Source of the DNA: Spisula solida
Lineage: Eukaryota; Mollusca; Bivalvia; Venerida; Mactridae
Reading direction: 5' to 3'
DNA: 64,000 nucleotides
NCBI GenBank assembly: GCA_947247005.1
Contig: OX365946.1
Location: forward strand, 49,440,734 to 49,504,733
Of the stretch, positions 38,146 through 50,289 are shown piece by piece. Both the position numbers and the translations under genes were made by a program. How positions within the stretch are numbered: position 1 is the stretch's first letter; every line of letters begins with the position of its first letter. The notes beneath the pieces were generated by a model that saw nothing but the letters and a program-made list of their open reading frames with translations, ran no database searches and was not told where the DNA came from.

Positions 38146-38434
38146 AAGACACCACATATCACAATTACATGACAAAATCGACTTGGTTTAAGCTATAATA
38201 ATGCTAATTGATCAAAACATGTTGCTTCAAATATGTAGTAGATCTACGTCGGAAAAGTGCAGACTTGTATTATACAAGTCGACCGATTTGATATAATGAT
38301 AGAGAATTCGAATGCGTTTGCACTTGACTTGCTGAGAATGGTTGGCGTTGAGAAACAAGTATTCTCTTATATTGTCTAGTGCTTCATGTACGTTTGTAAT
38401 ATAAAACACAAACACAGACATGGCTACAGGAGTA
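38146..38434. repeat. recent 290-bp duplicate, recipient copy
   Basis: Nearly identical to 40150-40436 (roughly nine differences by eye), far closer than any other repeat pair here. It interrupts the duplication unit and is bracketed by a ~62-bp direct repeat (GTAATCACGTTTTGCAAGTC through CTTAATCTGCATCT) at 38083-38143 and 38432-38493. The bracketing repeat could be an unusually long target duplication or the trace of a recombination-mediated insertion. Confidence 0.85.
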
Positions 38435-40149
38435 ATCACGTTTTGCAAGTCCATCAGCATAGCATTAACATGGTTCTCCCTTAATCTGCATCTATTTCAA
38501 TGTCATATCGGGTCGCATGTGAGGCATTTCGTTTAATTCAGCAACTTAGCTTACGCAATGAAAAGGAAATATATCCGTAAGAAAAAACAACTGTGACATC
38601 TCCGTTTATTAGTATTTGGTTTGAGTTTTTATTTAAACCTCTCGCCTTTCCATACTCTGTTCAATGAACGACTCACAATAAATCTTTTGAGAATAAGACA
38701 TTATAATTCGAACGGTAATGAATTTTGACCGCAATGTTTGTAATTATTGAGTTCCCGTATAAGTAGGTGCGTAGTACTGTTAGTTGCATGTGTACTTTTA
38801 TAATAATGTGTACTTTTGTAGCAGATATATTGGCATGTTTTTTGTTTCATATTACCATACTTTTTCTACGAAACTTATTGGATTAGATTAACGAAGAATC
38901 ATTCCCCAAAACCATTTTTAAAATTAGATTACTGATCTGAAACAGACGTTACAGTAAAAGCGTAGTTTATTTGTTTGCAGCAGGTTATTGATTAATCCAA
39001 ACAAAGAAAAGTGTTTTTGTTATCTAATTTTGATGCAAGAAATTAAATCTTACACATGAAAACGTGTCAATCGCAGTGTATTTAAAATTTACATAGACGT
39101 TAAAAAAGAAAACTTAGAAATGGGAATATTATGCTTCAATACTTTTGATCGACTGAATTAATTGAACGTGAAGAAACATTTCCGAAGCTACTAAACAAAC
39201 CGTCAGTCTTGAAAGACAACGTCTTCCGACACAGACCGCAAAGAAACACAAGCATACACATTATTAAAGTAATGGACTCGCAACAAGAGCCTCCTAAAAT
39301 AGACCTTTCAATACTTCATCACAGGAACTACGATTTATGAATTTTGGATGAGCGCAAAACTGAATAGGAATTCACCGGAGAGGAAGACAGCAACACATAA
39401 ATATGAACACGAATTGACGCTTGAACTATTTTGTTGACCTCAATGTATGGGAAGCATGAAATGATTAATTGTTCGTAATCTATTGGTAAAATGTAGAATA
39501 GAAACACAATGTATCAGGCATAACACATTTCAAACAAACAAACAACCAACCAATAAATAGAGAAATATTCCACAAAGGAGTCTTCAAGATATGTTTCAAT
39601 CATTGAACCACCAATGATGTACATTCACTACAGAGTTACATATATAGTCATATTCGTATGTACTCTTTCTTGAATTCACCACCCACCTCAAGTATATTAA
39701 TTATGTCGGGTTAATTTCGTAACTTTTTTTCAAACATTACACCTTGACTTTGGACCTTCAAACCAGTTTCTTCGATCGGGTATAACCTTTTGTGCTAATT
39801 ACATGTAGTACTACTAAGCATGCATAACCAGGTACTTACAACATAACCGAAACGATATTGTCCTGATGACATTACTCGAATATGAAATAGCTTTATCGTT
39901 TACAAAGGTACTTTGTTCTTGTTATAGCAACATACAATAAAATGCAATAGTTAACTGGGTGTTAAATTCAAACACATGACATTATGTGTATACCATTGTT
40001 TCTAAACTATTACTGTTGTGGGAAAATGCTACAAATGCAGAGTATTGATATGTCAATAAACCGACTCATCCATGCTCCATGAATATGTATAGATAATCGG
40101 ACAGGAAAGGCAGCGCTTAACTTAAACAGCTGATCACTGAAAACATAAA

Positions 40150-40436
40150 AACACCACATATCACAATTACATGACTAAATCGACTTGGGTTAAGCTATAA
40201 TAATGCTAATTGATCAAAACATGTTGCTTCAAATATTTAGTAGATCTACGTCAGAAAAGTGCAGACTTGTATTATACACGTCGACCGATTTGATATAATG
40301 ATACAGAGTTCGAATGCGTTTGCACTTGACTTGCTGAGAATGGTTGGCGTTGAGAAACAAGTATTCTCTTATATTGTCTAGTGCTTTATGTACGTTTGTA
40401 ATATAAAACACAAACACAGACATGGCTACAGGAGTA
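40150..40436. repeat. recent 290-bp duplicate, probable source copy
   Basis: Matches 38146-38434. Here the sequence continues beyond the duplicated block (CCAGAATGATGTCAATAAAA) into DNA that resembles the minus-strand transmembrane-exon-like segment at 45171-45267, so this is likely the original location. The minus-strand translation has a TAG at 40426-40428 where the 45-kb copy is open. Confidence 0.75.
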
Positions 40437-40989
40437 ATGCCAGAATGATGTCAATAAAACGTACATAATATGCACAGTATTACCAAGTAAGAAAGTGAAA
40501 CCGTCTGTAGAAGGTATTGATATAACTGTACTGAAACGAAAACGAACCACAGGGTAACATGTTTTTGTGACATCCAACCCCTCATTGTTCCTAGTCTTTT
40601 ATCTACGGTAGCATGGTATGATAGTGAGCCGCTCATTTCCTGTGAGAACAAAAGGGCGAAACCTTGTTTTGGCATTCATTTACACAACACTACACACAGT
40701 TATAAATGTGGTCTTCATAGAAATCACTCCTTTTCAACGTTAGATCGTTGCATCCATCGCATTTAACAATGATGCAGCGGACCGAATATCAGAGGAACAA
40801 GCATGCTGATGTATTGCCAAAAGCCAATGCAGTTCTCCAGTCGTTCATGTGCAATTCTTTGCACTATGGAACCTTTTGCTATACATCAAAGCCAAATTTG
40901 GTGGATCTATGGCTGACCGAATCCTGGTCGTTCATGTGTGACGTCTTGACATCACACCATGCTTATTCGTCTGATAGAAATGCGTGATG

Positions 40990-42100
40990 GTCATGTTATT
41001 GCTACTCAATTGAGTGGGTGTTGAACCTAAAACGTATTCTTTTGGTATTTATAACTATCTGCTCTGCCAACTGCGCTATCTTTACAATTGAAAATGATGT
41101 GTTTGTGTAGCCTTATAAAGAGTTTGTATGCATGTCATCAAAGCTGGATCACCTGTATTATGTCAATGTTATAGCCTTCGTATGTAAACAAACGGTCAGA
41201 TTATAGAAATCGGACAATACCCTTTTTTGGCAAGACACGCATCACACGCATATTGCGATTTCAATTAACAATGTTTCCCTTCAACACACTTAGATTACTC
41301 TCGATTCACTAAACAGGACTAAACAGTACCATTGAATTTTGTTCTCAATGGGTCAAACTTCGTTCTAACTTCAAAAGTTTTCTTTCTCGTTTTTCAGTAT
41401 AATTAAAGTACCATCTTGAGACTATTCCGTGTATATTTGTAATGGCATGATATTGCAAAAACCCTTTGGAAACAAATATCGTGAATGCGTGAATAAAACT
41501 GATACATACTGTTTACCATCCTAGAACTATTCAAGTACATAGCCAACAACCTACATCAGCACTTGGAAAGATAATCGTCTCAGTTTGCTACATCAAATGA
41601 AGCAAAGTTAGTCAAATTTGTCGCATAACGAGTTGAAAGAAGACAGGCTACTTACCATCATGAAGTGTACACGACTACTTGACCCTAACGTTATGCACCT
41701 CGAAATATGATTGTAAGAATATGCGACGATGTGACGAGTGTGTGTGTATTGTGACAAGCATGAGAATTAATGTTGCATTGTGGTATTCAAATTTTGAATG
41801 TATCTTTTGACAATCCATGAATGTGATTTCATGTAGGAAGCTTTTTTATAGTTTACGAAAACAATACGCCATCTGTAACACTTTTAGTCCTGTCACAAAT
41901 TGTGTAAATGGCATTTTGCCGAGACAAAAACGTTTCGTATGGGTAATCGAGTAATTCTCCTGTGCATTGTTAATATAACTGCGATGAAATTATAGTATGT
42001 CTACTGACAACATTAACATATCAGATGCATTTATTTAATCGATCAAATAGTCTATATGACATATACATGTAATCACTGACTGGTTATTTACATATATATT
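40990..42100. other. no recognisable gene or element
   Basis: AT-rich DNA with short open stretches only. I detect no internal repeat, TIR or match to other parts of the window. Confidence 0.5.
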
Positions 42101-42109
42101 ACGCATATT

Positions 42110-42945
42110 TATGTTCACTGTTACATGGTATTATATATAGTTAACCCAGTTAGAAGATCTAGATGTTTCGTTTTCGTATCTCTATCTTCGTACACACTGA
42201 AGTTTTATATTTTATATTTCACATATTTTTCAGTACATGTAACATTTACATAGTATTTAATTATATAAGTCCAGATGGAAGGTCTATGAGCCCCGCTTAT
42301 TAACTTAGATCTTCGTTTATACTGGGTTTCATATAGTAATCTCTTTACACATCAGATTCTTATTTTATAAATACCACACGTATGCCTCTGGTTATTTATA
42401 TATTCGATTGTCCACCAGTGTATTTAATGACCACCAACTTGAATATATTTTCAGTTACTCGTTTCTTGCATGCTTGTCAGTTTACTGTTATATTATATTT
42501 CCTTTTTGTTTTTATCATTCTTGCATCCCATCATTGACACATTTATTTTATGCACATGTATTACATGTATCAACATATTCATGTTGTTTGTTCATATATT
42601 CATTTATTTTCTTTTTTTCATGAATTCATCACTTAATCATTCAAGAGATTGTCTTCATGCTTTCAACAGTTATAATGATAATCTCATTACGTGCGCATGC
42701 ATTAATTCATTATTTTGATCACACATCCATTCTTGTCTTCATGTTTGAATAACTGTCCTTATCTTACTACATTTGTACGTGTCAGGGTATTATTTCCATT
42801 ATTGTTTCCTCATGTACATGTATTTATGTGACTTTAGTGTTATTACCCTCATGTGTGTTTAATTTACCATGCTATTATGTTTGTAAATACTCATGGGTCT
42901 ACGACCTTCAGGATTTTCAAATAAATCAAACTTAACCAATGCATT
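42110..42945 (+). repeat. T-rich stretch ending in a polyadenylation-like tail, possible LINE 3' UTR
   Basis: About 800 bp are strongly biased to T on the plus strand and contain many TTCATGT and CATGTA words. The stretch ends ATGGGTCTACGACCTTCAGG, then ATTTTCAAATAAATC. A pyrimidine-rich 3' region ending near AATAAA resembles non-LTR retrotransposon 3' UTRs. No reverse transcriptase text precedes it, so the call is weak. Confidence 0.3.
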
Positions 42946-42999
42946 GTTCACTATATCTACAAAATACTAGTATTAAAACATAAAAACTGCACAATACTG

Positions 43000-43840
43000 T
43001 TTAGTTACATTACGCAAAATCCGTCCAATATTTACAAAGAAATAGCGAAGCCAGGTGTTGCCTACAGGCGGGCGGACCGACGCACAAACCAAAAGTCCAC
43101 TATAATTCACATAAAACAATCTGTCACATACGGAAATAGACAAGTCAATTGAAAAAAAGGAAATATTACATATGGACGTCTGGTTAAGTATGTCAATGTT
43201 ATAAGAAGGAAATACTAACAAATGTACGGATTGAAGCTCTAGGAAGTTCTTAAAGTAGTTTTTAGAATTCAGTACAAATATAGCTTTTTTTATCAATTTT
43301 AGTTCAGACATTTATGCGTAGTGTTTTCAAACATAATGATTGTAATTAAGCATCATTGAACGCAATAAGGCTAAGTCAACTCATTTTATTGTCGGACTTT
43401 TTACTTAACATTCTTCCTCATATTTTATTTCACATATAATAAGTCACGAATTGAAGTAGCTATCTACTTTTCGTTTATTTACATCTACTCAAGTTCCATA
43501 CATGTTCCAGTTTTCTGTTAGTATTACCCAACGATACGTACTAGTATTTACACATCCATGGGACCAACGTTTACATGTATGACATGGAAGAACAAATCAT
43601 CAATCGAAAACGAGTCTGACGGTCCTGTTCTCCGCTTAGTTAGTCAACTAAAACTGCTTGTGTACATGTTATGCGGACACAAAGGGACTATAGAAACGCA
43701 ACGGTCATACTATGTGAATGAAAAGGGATTTTTAGTCAACCAATTAAGATAAATTATATCAATAATAAACATCCGAATATACTCTACAACCATCTCAAAT
43801 TTCGTTATGTGGTATTTAAAGGTCTTTGATCAGTCCTGTG
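43000..43840. other. no recognisable gene; short GC-rich word cluster
   Basis: The minus-strand 112-codon frame at 42973-43311 is low in complexity and matches nothing I know. A small CGGGCGGACCGACGCAC cluster sits at about 43070-43085. Confidence 0.4.
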
Positions 43841-43942
43841 CAACCAGAATAACGAACGTCACAACCAGTAACCGGTGGAACTGCCCTACAACAACCCGAA
43901 TAACGAAAGTCACAACCAGTAACGGGTATAACTGCCCATTGT
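43841..43942. repeat. 51-bp tandem pair
   Basis: CAACCAGAATAACGAACGTC at 43841 repeats as CAACCCGAATAACGAAAGTC at 43892. Both are followed by ACAACCAGTAAC and an AACTGCCC block. Two complete units are visible. They include the word AACGAAC found in the 55.8-58 kb motif cluster. Confidence 0.9.
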
Positions 43943-43949
43943 AGCATGC

Positions 43950-45165
43950 AGTACATACAGTATATAGAACACTATATGTGCATCATATATTGCAGATGAA
44001 CGTTGTTCCACTCCTGCAATGTGGTACTGTCGAGCGCATAAACGTTCCTCTGATGTGGTTCATCCGATCATAAACCACCCAAGCTAATTCCAGGTATGTT
44101 CAGTCGTTTAATATTTCACTACATTGATTCAAACCAGTGCAATATAGCTCTACATTATACAATGCAATACGTTGGTCTCATACCTTAAATGGTGTAGTTT
44201 TACATTTCTAGAAAGTAAAGAACTGTGTAATGTGTTCAAACATTTCACCTAGAAAGCAGAATTTACAATCATACAAACCCGAATAATGATGTTCACCCTA
44301 GACACAAATAATCCCTTGATCTTATATTATGGATGATATATTAATGCATTTCTAGAGAGTAAAACCCTCAATCTGTATTTACACAATTCAACATCAGTTA
44401 TTTGGCGACGGTATTAAAGTGTCTGGGTTTTGTTATTTTGTTATTATTTCTACAAAAATGGAGCACTTGCTCTAAGTTCTTTGACTTCGCATCTGAATAG
44501 TATTGAAATGTTCAGGCCCGATGATGTAAAAACATGGTATTGGCTTATTTGAAACTACATCGCGTTAATGAACAAATAAACAAAACCAAGAAATCACCAG
44601 CTGAGAAAGCGAAGAGTCTAAAGTAGGCAACTCAATTATTTATGAAATTATGTAGATGTATTTTCAGAAAGAGAACTTCATTGTGGTCAAAACCGACAGA
44701 AAACAGTACATGACCTCCTGAATGATTAGTTAAGACTACACTTAGAAATCGAAGGTGATCAAAGAAAACAGAATAAGAGTAAATATACGGAATGATTATC
44801 TACCGACCGAAAGCGAGTGTTTGGACGGTCAATTTGAATACTAATTACAGCGTTAGCCGATGTGCCAGATAAACGCATTGCTCCAGACTCCGTAGCATTA
44901 CAAACAGCTATACTTCAGTTAAAGACACATTAAACACATACATTTTGACCAATTATGTTAATAAATGGAGGTGGAATGTTTTTATCAGAACAAAACTTAC
45001 TAAGGAATTTAATGCAAATGGCCAAAACAAAGTAAATAGGGTGTAATATTTGAGCAACATATGCATACACATTCAGCACTGTATCGTGAGAGTCAGTCGA
45101 CCAACTTGACACGATATATACGTACAGTAGGTACGGTAGGCGTAGACTTGTATAACAAATAAGTA
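43950..45165. other. no recognisable gene or element
   Basis: Stops in all frames, no TIRs, and no clear match to the rest of the window except toward the right end, which leads into the exon-like segment at 45171-45267. Confidence 0.4.
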
Positions 45166-45170
45166 CCTCT

Positions 45171-45267
45171 CTATTCTTTATTGTGATATAAAAGCGCGAA
45201 CATGGCAATGACTACGGAGAGAAATGCCAGAAAGGTGCCGATAAAATGTGAATGATACGAGGGTAAC
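45171..45267 (-). pseudogene. possible relic terminal exon encoding a transmembrane helix
   Basis: On the minus strand a CTTAG acceptor-like site (45268-45272) is followed by an open frame of about 32 codons that ends in TAG at 45171-45173. Its core is a hydrophobic run, GTFLAFLSVVIAMFALLYH, preceded by SYHSHFI and followed by NKE and the stop, as in a membrane protein with a very short cytoplasmic tail. The segment at 40395-40450 is similar at DNA level across the same stretch but has a five-base deletion and a stop. No protein family is recognised. One exon-sized hydrophobic frame is weak evidence. Confidence 0.25.
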
Positions 45268-45390
45268 CTAAGTTACGACGTGGAACTCTAGATAAGAGTT
45301 AATGAAACAATATATATATGCTAGTCAGAGATGGTTTGTAATACCATAGTATAACATGAGCCTTATTGGAAGTATATACTTTGTATACAC

Positions 45391-45654
45391 CAGGGCTGGT
45401 ATTCACAAAGCATCTTAAGTGAAAACTTAAATATTTTGACTTAAGTCAATAATTTGTGCAGCTCATATTTCCCACAATTTGAAAAATAATCCATGTTTTC
45501 TTAGTGAATATAATAGCTGTTTACATAATGCTTCAAAACTATGCAATATATTAAGCATGTTGATTTTCTTGCTTAGCTGATACACTTTAGAAAAATTTAG
45601 ATTTTAAGAAAGGTCTAAGTTTTCTGCTAAGATGCTTTGTGAATACCAGCCCAG
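45391..45654. mobile_element. ~264-bp MITE with perfect 25-bp terminal inverted repeats
   Basis: GGGCTGGTATTCACAAAGCA begins the left repeat (45393-45417), and the exact reverse complement ends at 45652. Imperfect pairing continues inward (AAAACTTAA against AAAACTTAG). TIRs of this kind (GGCTGGTATTCACAAAGCAT) are common in short DNA-transposon derivatives of animals. A target-site duplication is not clear: flanks are GTATACAC and GTACAATG. No coding capacity. Confidence 0.9.
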
Positions 45655-45659
45655 TACAA

Positions 45660-47395
45660 TGTGAATACAGCAGTAAACTGGAAACATTTTAGTGCCCATA
45701 CTCAAATGTATTTCTGAAGACGAATCTATCAAAATCTTTAAATACATTTTCATATTAAATCATATTAGCATGCATTGTATGTTTGATTTTCATCAAATAC
45801 ATTCATAATAGTATGCCACAAGTGTCTAGTAAATTAAAGTACCATCACAGTTTTTTAATGGTTTACATACGAAGTATGTCTTAACACTATGTGATAATGT
45901 ACAGTATACATTTTATATGTGGGCTATATTGGAGTCATGCTAGTGATCGATCGATCGGTTAGTCAGCTGTCAGTTCATCGTCCAATCCGTCGATTATCTC
46001 ACAGAGATGTCCGCGTTGTTTTTGGTAACCGTTCGGTAAACGTAGCCTAGTTGTGACTTGGACGAGGGATGTTAAATTAATACATGGAAGTATGCTATAA
46101 GATGGTGATATTTGGCAGATGGTCTCATGATCATCGGAAAGTATTAAAACAACATATCACTGATTATATCCACGTCAAACACAGTTGGGCATACTGTTTC
46201 CATAATTATAAGTTTCAGAGGTCTATATGCTACTATATTTATATCAATAAATAGGGATACCACATTAATATGTCAATTCGTTAAACACATAACCAAAACA
46301 TACAACAAACTGTTAGAATATCGCCCGATGCCTTGCAATTGTAACTATCTCTTATTATCATTCTATTTGTGCAAACCGAAATGGCTGATTGCTCTTATGT
46401 TTTTGTACTCTGCAATTGCACCGCGCATCCCACAATAAGTGCGAACTATCAAAGTACAAAGTCTTATGCCAACTATAACATAATGTGTCCCATGATACAT
46501 GTATTGAATTAATAATCAATATTTTTCATTGATAATTGATATATGCTTCTTAAGTATATCATATGATTATTGTGAAGATTGAAATGTGATGTGCATAGAG
46601 TTTCATGATAATAAGAATACATTCAAGTACATTTATATGTAAATATACAAACAAATACAAAAGTGTATTCTATGTTGATGCAGATTTTGTCATAATCGGC
46701 TACCCTGACATTTTTGACGATGATTGCATCAGCAATTACATCAGAAAATGAAATTATCCCCGCCTTACTTGTCAAAACGAAATTCGGCATGCTATATAAT
46801 GCGAAATCACTATGTTCAATTTAGTTGTTGGTTTTAAGTTTATATCTCGGAACGGACTATAAATTAATTAAGCGAAGTACTAAAAATTTAAGTTGATAAA
46901 TTTAATACAAACAGGATCACATTTTAGTCTCATGAAGTGCTTTAAATAAGCTCGGACATTAAAGTTAGCAAATCGGACTTTTTGTGTCTCAATGGTGACT
47001 TAATGTGACAGCTTAAAGGTGGTTATGATACATAAGGCTTCACATTAATACAAAACATCTAATGTATATGTACATTGTATTTGATCAGTTGTAACGAAAG
47101 CAAACTACAATAACATGATGTAACACATCCCTACATTTAAATATTTCTAGTGAATGAAACCAAATAAAACCTTGTTATTCATCCATCACAAAAGAACACA
47201 TTTAAAGAAGTAAAACACTTGTTCATATTTCCCCAAAGATAAATATATTATTACTATAATCACAAGAAGAGTAAGTTGTGACTGAGGAAAACAGAATGGC
47301 AATAGCGTTTATGCTGTCTGTGCGTACGTTTACATTACGATTATGGGTGGGATATGTATTTTCCACAACACACGGAAAATGAAAGCAATCAACTA
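45660..47395. other. no recognisable gene or element
   Basis: AT-rich, no open frame of note. Minor curiosity: GATCGATCGATCGG at about 45947-45960. Confidence 0.5.
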
Positions 47396-48420
47396 ACATA
47401 TTCAAAACACTCTGAAATGGTATGATAAATAAAACAATCAAATATCCAATAAATCAGACATAAAGCATCTCTCACAAATTGATCAACTTCTTAAAATATT
47501 ACACAAGGGTGTCTGCGAAGATATGTTACATGCAAAGAACGATTGTAATGCCCATCTATTAGTAATACAATGTTAAGACCTAAGTTTAATATTTGTATGT
47601 GTATCTTCTTGAATTATGACGTTGATCCCCGAAGCACGTACATCAATGATGTCGATGGATTATATTAGAAAGACAAAATTAACAAGTCAAAAAAGGGAAT
47701 TGGAATATCCTGTCTTCTTAGTACAAATGTAGGCCATATAACACTGAATTACGATGTTGAAGCCTGGAATAATTTGAACAAAATCTGAATGTTGGAACTA
47801 AACTGCTACAACATCCGTAACGATCGTATGCATTACAATAAATCAAAAGAACAACACGTAATTACTAGATTCTTAATTTTAAAGAATGTTCAGTTCTGAC
47901 TGCTATTTATCAACTGAAATATACCATCCTGTCTATCGCCTGTGAACAAGCATTGTCATTTATATGTGTGACCTTTTGTGCGCCTTCCCAAATGTACAGG
48001 CTACACGTTATTAGATAATTCAAATACAGCATAACAATAAATTACAGTTATAAGAATTGTCTAAACACGACTAACCTAACCGATGATGAAGTCAATGAAC
48101 TTGAAGTCAATGCTCCAGAAATAATTACATGACAAAAATCAGACAGTTTAATACAACCGTCAAATAAATGATTGCGACATATGTAAACACAACCTGATGT
48201 AGTTATTCCTATGAAAAGCATTAATCTATCATCAATGGTATAGGGCCAAAGGAATTTTATACCGAGGGCGAAAATCATTGAACAAGCGAGGGTTTGCATT
48301 ATTGTACATTTTGTTTTCTACAGGCATTTTTATTCATTCCTCACTACAATAAAACGGCACATTTATGAGTCAATTGTGTATAGTCCTCTTATTTTACAAC
48401 GATTATTCAATAAAATAATT
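47395..48420. repeat. partial copy of the 50-62 kb duplication family
   Basis: 47455-47535 resembles 51075-51175 and 60315-60400 (CATAAAGCATCTCTC, then GTCTGCGAAGAT against GTCTGAGATTT and GTCTGCGATCT). 48165-48240 resembles 58905-58990 closely: AAATGATTGCGACATATGTA against AAATGATTGTGGTATGTAAC, both followed by CACAACCTGATG. The copies are fragmentary. Minus-strand frames across the second block are hydrophobic in each copy but are not conserved in length. Confidence 0.5.
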
Positions 48421-48558
48421 ATTTCACTGGACTTCGTGTATACACACACACTATCAGTTTCATACATATTGCGCATGATGTTTTATCCAACTGTACTATA
48501 ACATACCCATGGAAACTCTTTTAAATGTATTTCAATTACTATAGCTTCAAAGTAGTAT

Positions 48559-48917
48559 TTTTTATTATTATATTATAATTATTATACCATGTTTATATAG
48601 CACTTTATCATGTAATTACACGTTCAAAAGTGCTTTACAATCACATTTAAGACATGGTTAAAACAATTTTACATAGATACATGCATGCAAACATAACAAC
48701 AAATGTATATATATATATTAAAGTTTAAGGCTAAAATCCTCCCTCAAATACCCCTAAAATGGGTGTTTCAAAAGCAGCGTCACATACCACTGCCACGAGA
48801 AACTAACTCCAAAGGAATAATGATACTTCCTTTAAGGAGGCAGGATGCATGGGTGTTTCAAGAGCAGCGTCACATACCACTGCCACGAGAAACTAGCTCC
48901 AAAGGAATAGTGATACT
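48559..48917. repeat. dispersed repeat, family P, copy 2, inserted in the minisatellite
   Basis: 48559-48719 matches 21377-21525. It is followed by a 90-bp direct duplication: GGGTGTTTCAAAAGCAGCGT at 48761 and GGGTGTTTCAAGAGCAGCGT at 48851, each followed by CACATACCACTGCCACGAGA. A minisatellite unit lies immediately before it and the array continues immediately after, so this is an insertion into a pre-existing array. Confidence 0.8.
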
Positions 48918-49189
48918 TGTACATGTTTCCATTTGCTGTAGCTGCAAAGTAGTACATGTTTTCCATCTACTGTACCTGCAAAGTAGTACATGTTTTCCAT
49001 TTGCTGTAGCTGCAAAGTAGTACATGTTTTCCATTTGCTGTAGCTGCAAAGTAGTACATGTTTTCCATTTACTATAGCGTTAAAGTAGTACATGTTTTCC
49101 ATTTACTGTAGCTTCAAAGTAGTACATGTATTCCATTAACTATAGCTTCAAAGTAGTACATGTATTCCATTTACTATAGTTGCAAAGTC

Positions 49190-49438
49190 GTAGTTTAGTT
49201 TACACAGATTTTATTACCAACAAAATATACAATATTTGTCATACAAATACATCTATAAATACTTTTATATACGTACATTGGTAAAAGGGTCGAGCAACAT
49301 GTTCCAAAACTTAGTTACGGCTCTCCCCTTATACCAATATCAATTACATTATTATATATTCAAGTGAATATGGCATAGCATAAATCTAAATACAGGTGTT
49401 AACCTGTAATATTATTACATATTTACTAAGGTAATTTG
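49190..49438. other. ~250-bp insertion inside the minisatellite
   Basis: The 34-bp periodicity stops at GCAAAGTCGTAG and resumes at TTTGCAAAGTAGTACATG. The inserted DNA begins TTTAGTTTACACAGATTTTA and has no recognisable TIR or tRNA box. CAGGTGTTAACCTG, a short palindrome, sits at about 49395-49408. Confidence 0.65.
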
Positions 49439-50289
49439 CAAAGTAGTACATGTATTCCATTAACTATAGCTTCAAAATAGTTCATGTATTCCATTTACTG
49501 TAGCTGCAAAGTAGTACATGTATTCCATTTACTGTAGCTTCAAAGGAGTACATGTATTCCATCTACTGTAGCTGCAAAGTAGTACATGTATTCCATTTAC
49601 TATAGCGTCAAATTAATACATGTATTTCATTTACTACAGCTGCAAAGTAGTACATGTATTTCATTTACTATTGCTTCAAAGTAGTACATGTATTTCATTT
49701 ACTATAGCTGCAAAGTAGTACATGCATTTCATTTACTATTGCTTCAAAGTAGTACATGTATTTCATTTACTATAGCTTCAAAGTAGTACAGGTATTCCAT
49801 TTACTATAGCTTCAAAGTAGTACAGGTATTCCATTTACTATAGCTTCAAAGTAGTACATGTATTCCATTTACTATAGCTGTAAAGTAGTACATGTATTCC
49901 ATTTACTATAGCTGCAAAGTAGGATAGCCTTGGCAAACTACAGATACTGCTTTTTGAATATCGTTTACAGTGTCATTATTGCTTTAAACTATATTCACTA
50001 GTTTTCAGGTTGTTTTGCAGTGGATTAAATGGTCGGGAATGGGTTTTGTCATGGTCACTTGATAATAAAGCTTGAGTGATATGTTATTAAAGGCAATCCG
50101 CATATACTTTTATACGCACTACCACATATATCCAAAGGACACTCGGCAAGAATGTCAGACTGAATCAGGAAAAGTTTAGATATGTGTAAAAATGTAACAT
50201 GTATACATCGACTGACCGAGTAGACAGTTGTAGGTAAGCCCAATAACGAAAAACGATGTTCAAGGTCTGTTCGAAAACGAATGACAATA

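Larger units (their letters stand above)
22980..39780. repeat. segmental duplication, copy 3, enlarged by insertions
   Basis: The unit runs in the common order but is spread out by insertions: 22995-23610, [TTAA element 24075-25036], 25040-25570, 26190-26320, [LINE 26322-28165], 28172-28895, [transposase-bearing insert ~28895-29770], 29775-30030, [TTAA-flanked insert 30037-34354], 34358-34570, 34730-35340, SINE 35681-35932, 36420-38130, 38475-39490, 39540-39770. Without the insertions its length is comparable to copy 1. Each insertion can be delimited because copy 1 or copy 2 lacks it. Confidence 0.8.
48523..49925. repeat. 34-bp minisatellite, interrupted by two insertions
   Basis: The unit is AAAGTAGTACATGTATTCCA plus TTTACTATAGCTGC or TTTACTATAGCTTC. 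About 30 units are visible in three blocks: a first unit at 48523-48558, a block at about 48918-49190 and a block at about 49438-49925. The 5' units carry GTTTTCC and the 3' units GTATTCC or GTATTTC, giving a gradient of variants along the array. Because 34 is not divisible by three, translated frames cycle with a 34-residue period. The repetitive open frames across it are therefore artefacts. Confidence 0.95.

Noticed and set aside
42973..43311. 112-codon minus-strand frame
   Set aside because: Low-complexity hydrophobic/asparagine-rich text from AT-rich DNA, with no motif.
44930..45208. 92-codon minus-strand frame starting near the possible transmembrane exon
   Set aside because: It is in a different frame from the hydrophobic exon-like stretch and is probably a shadow of it plus AT-rich continuation.
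48703..49102. Repetitive open frames on both strands
   Set aside because: They arise from the 90-bp direct duplication and the 34-bp minisatellite, whose period cycles through all three frames.
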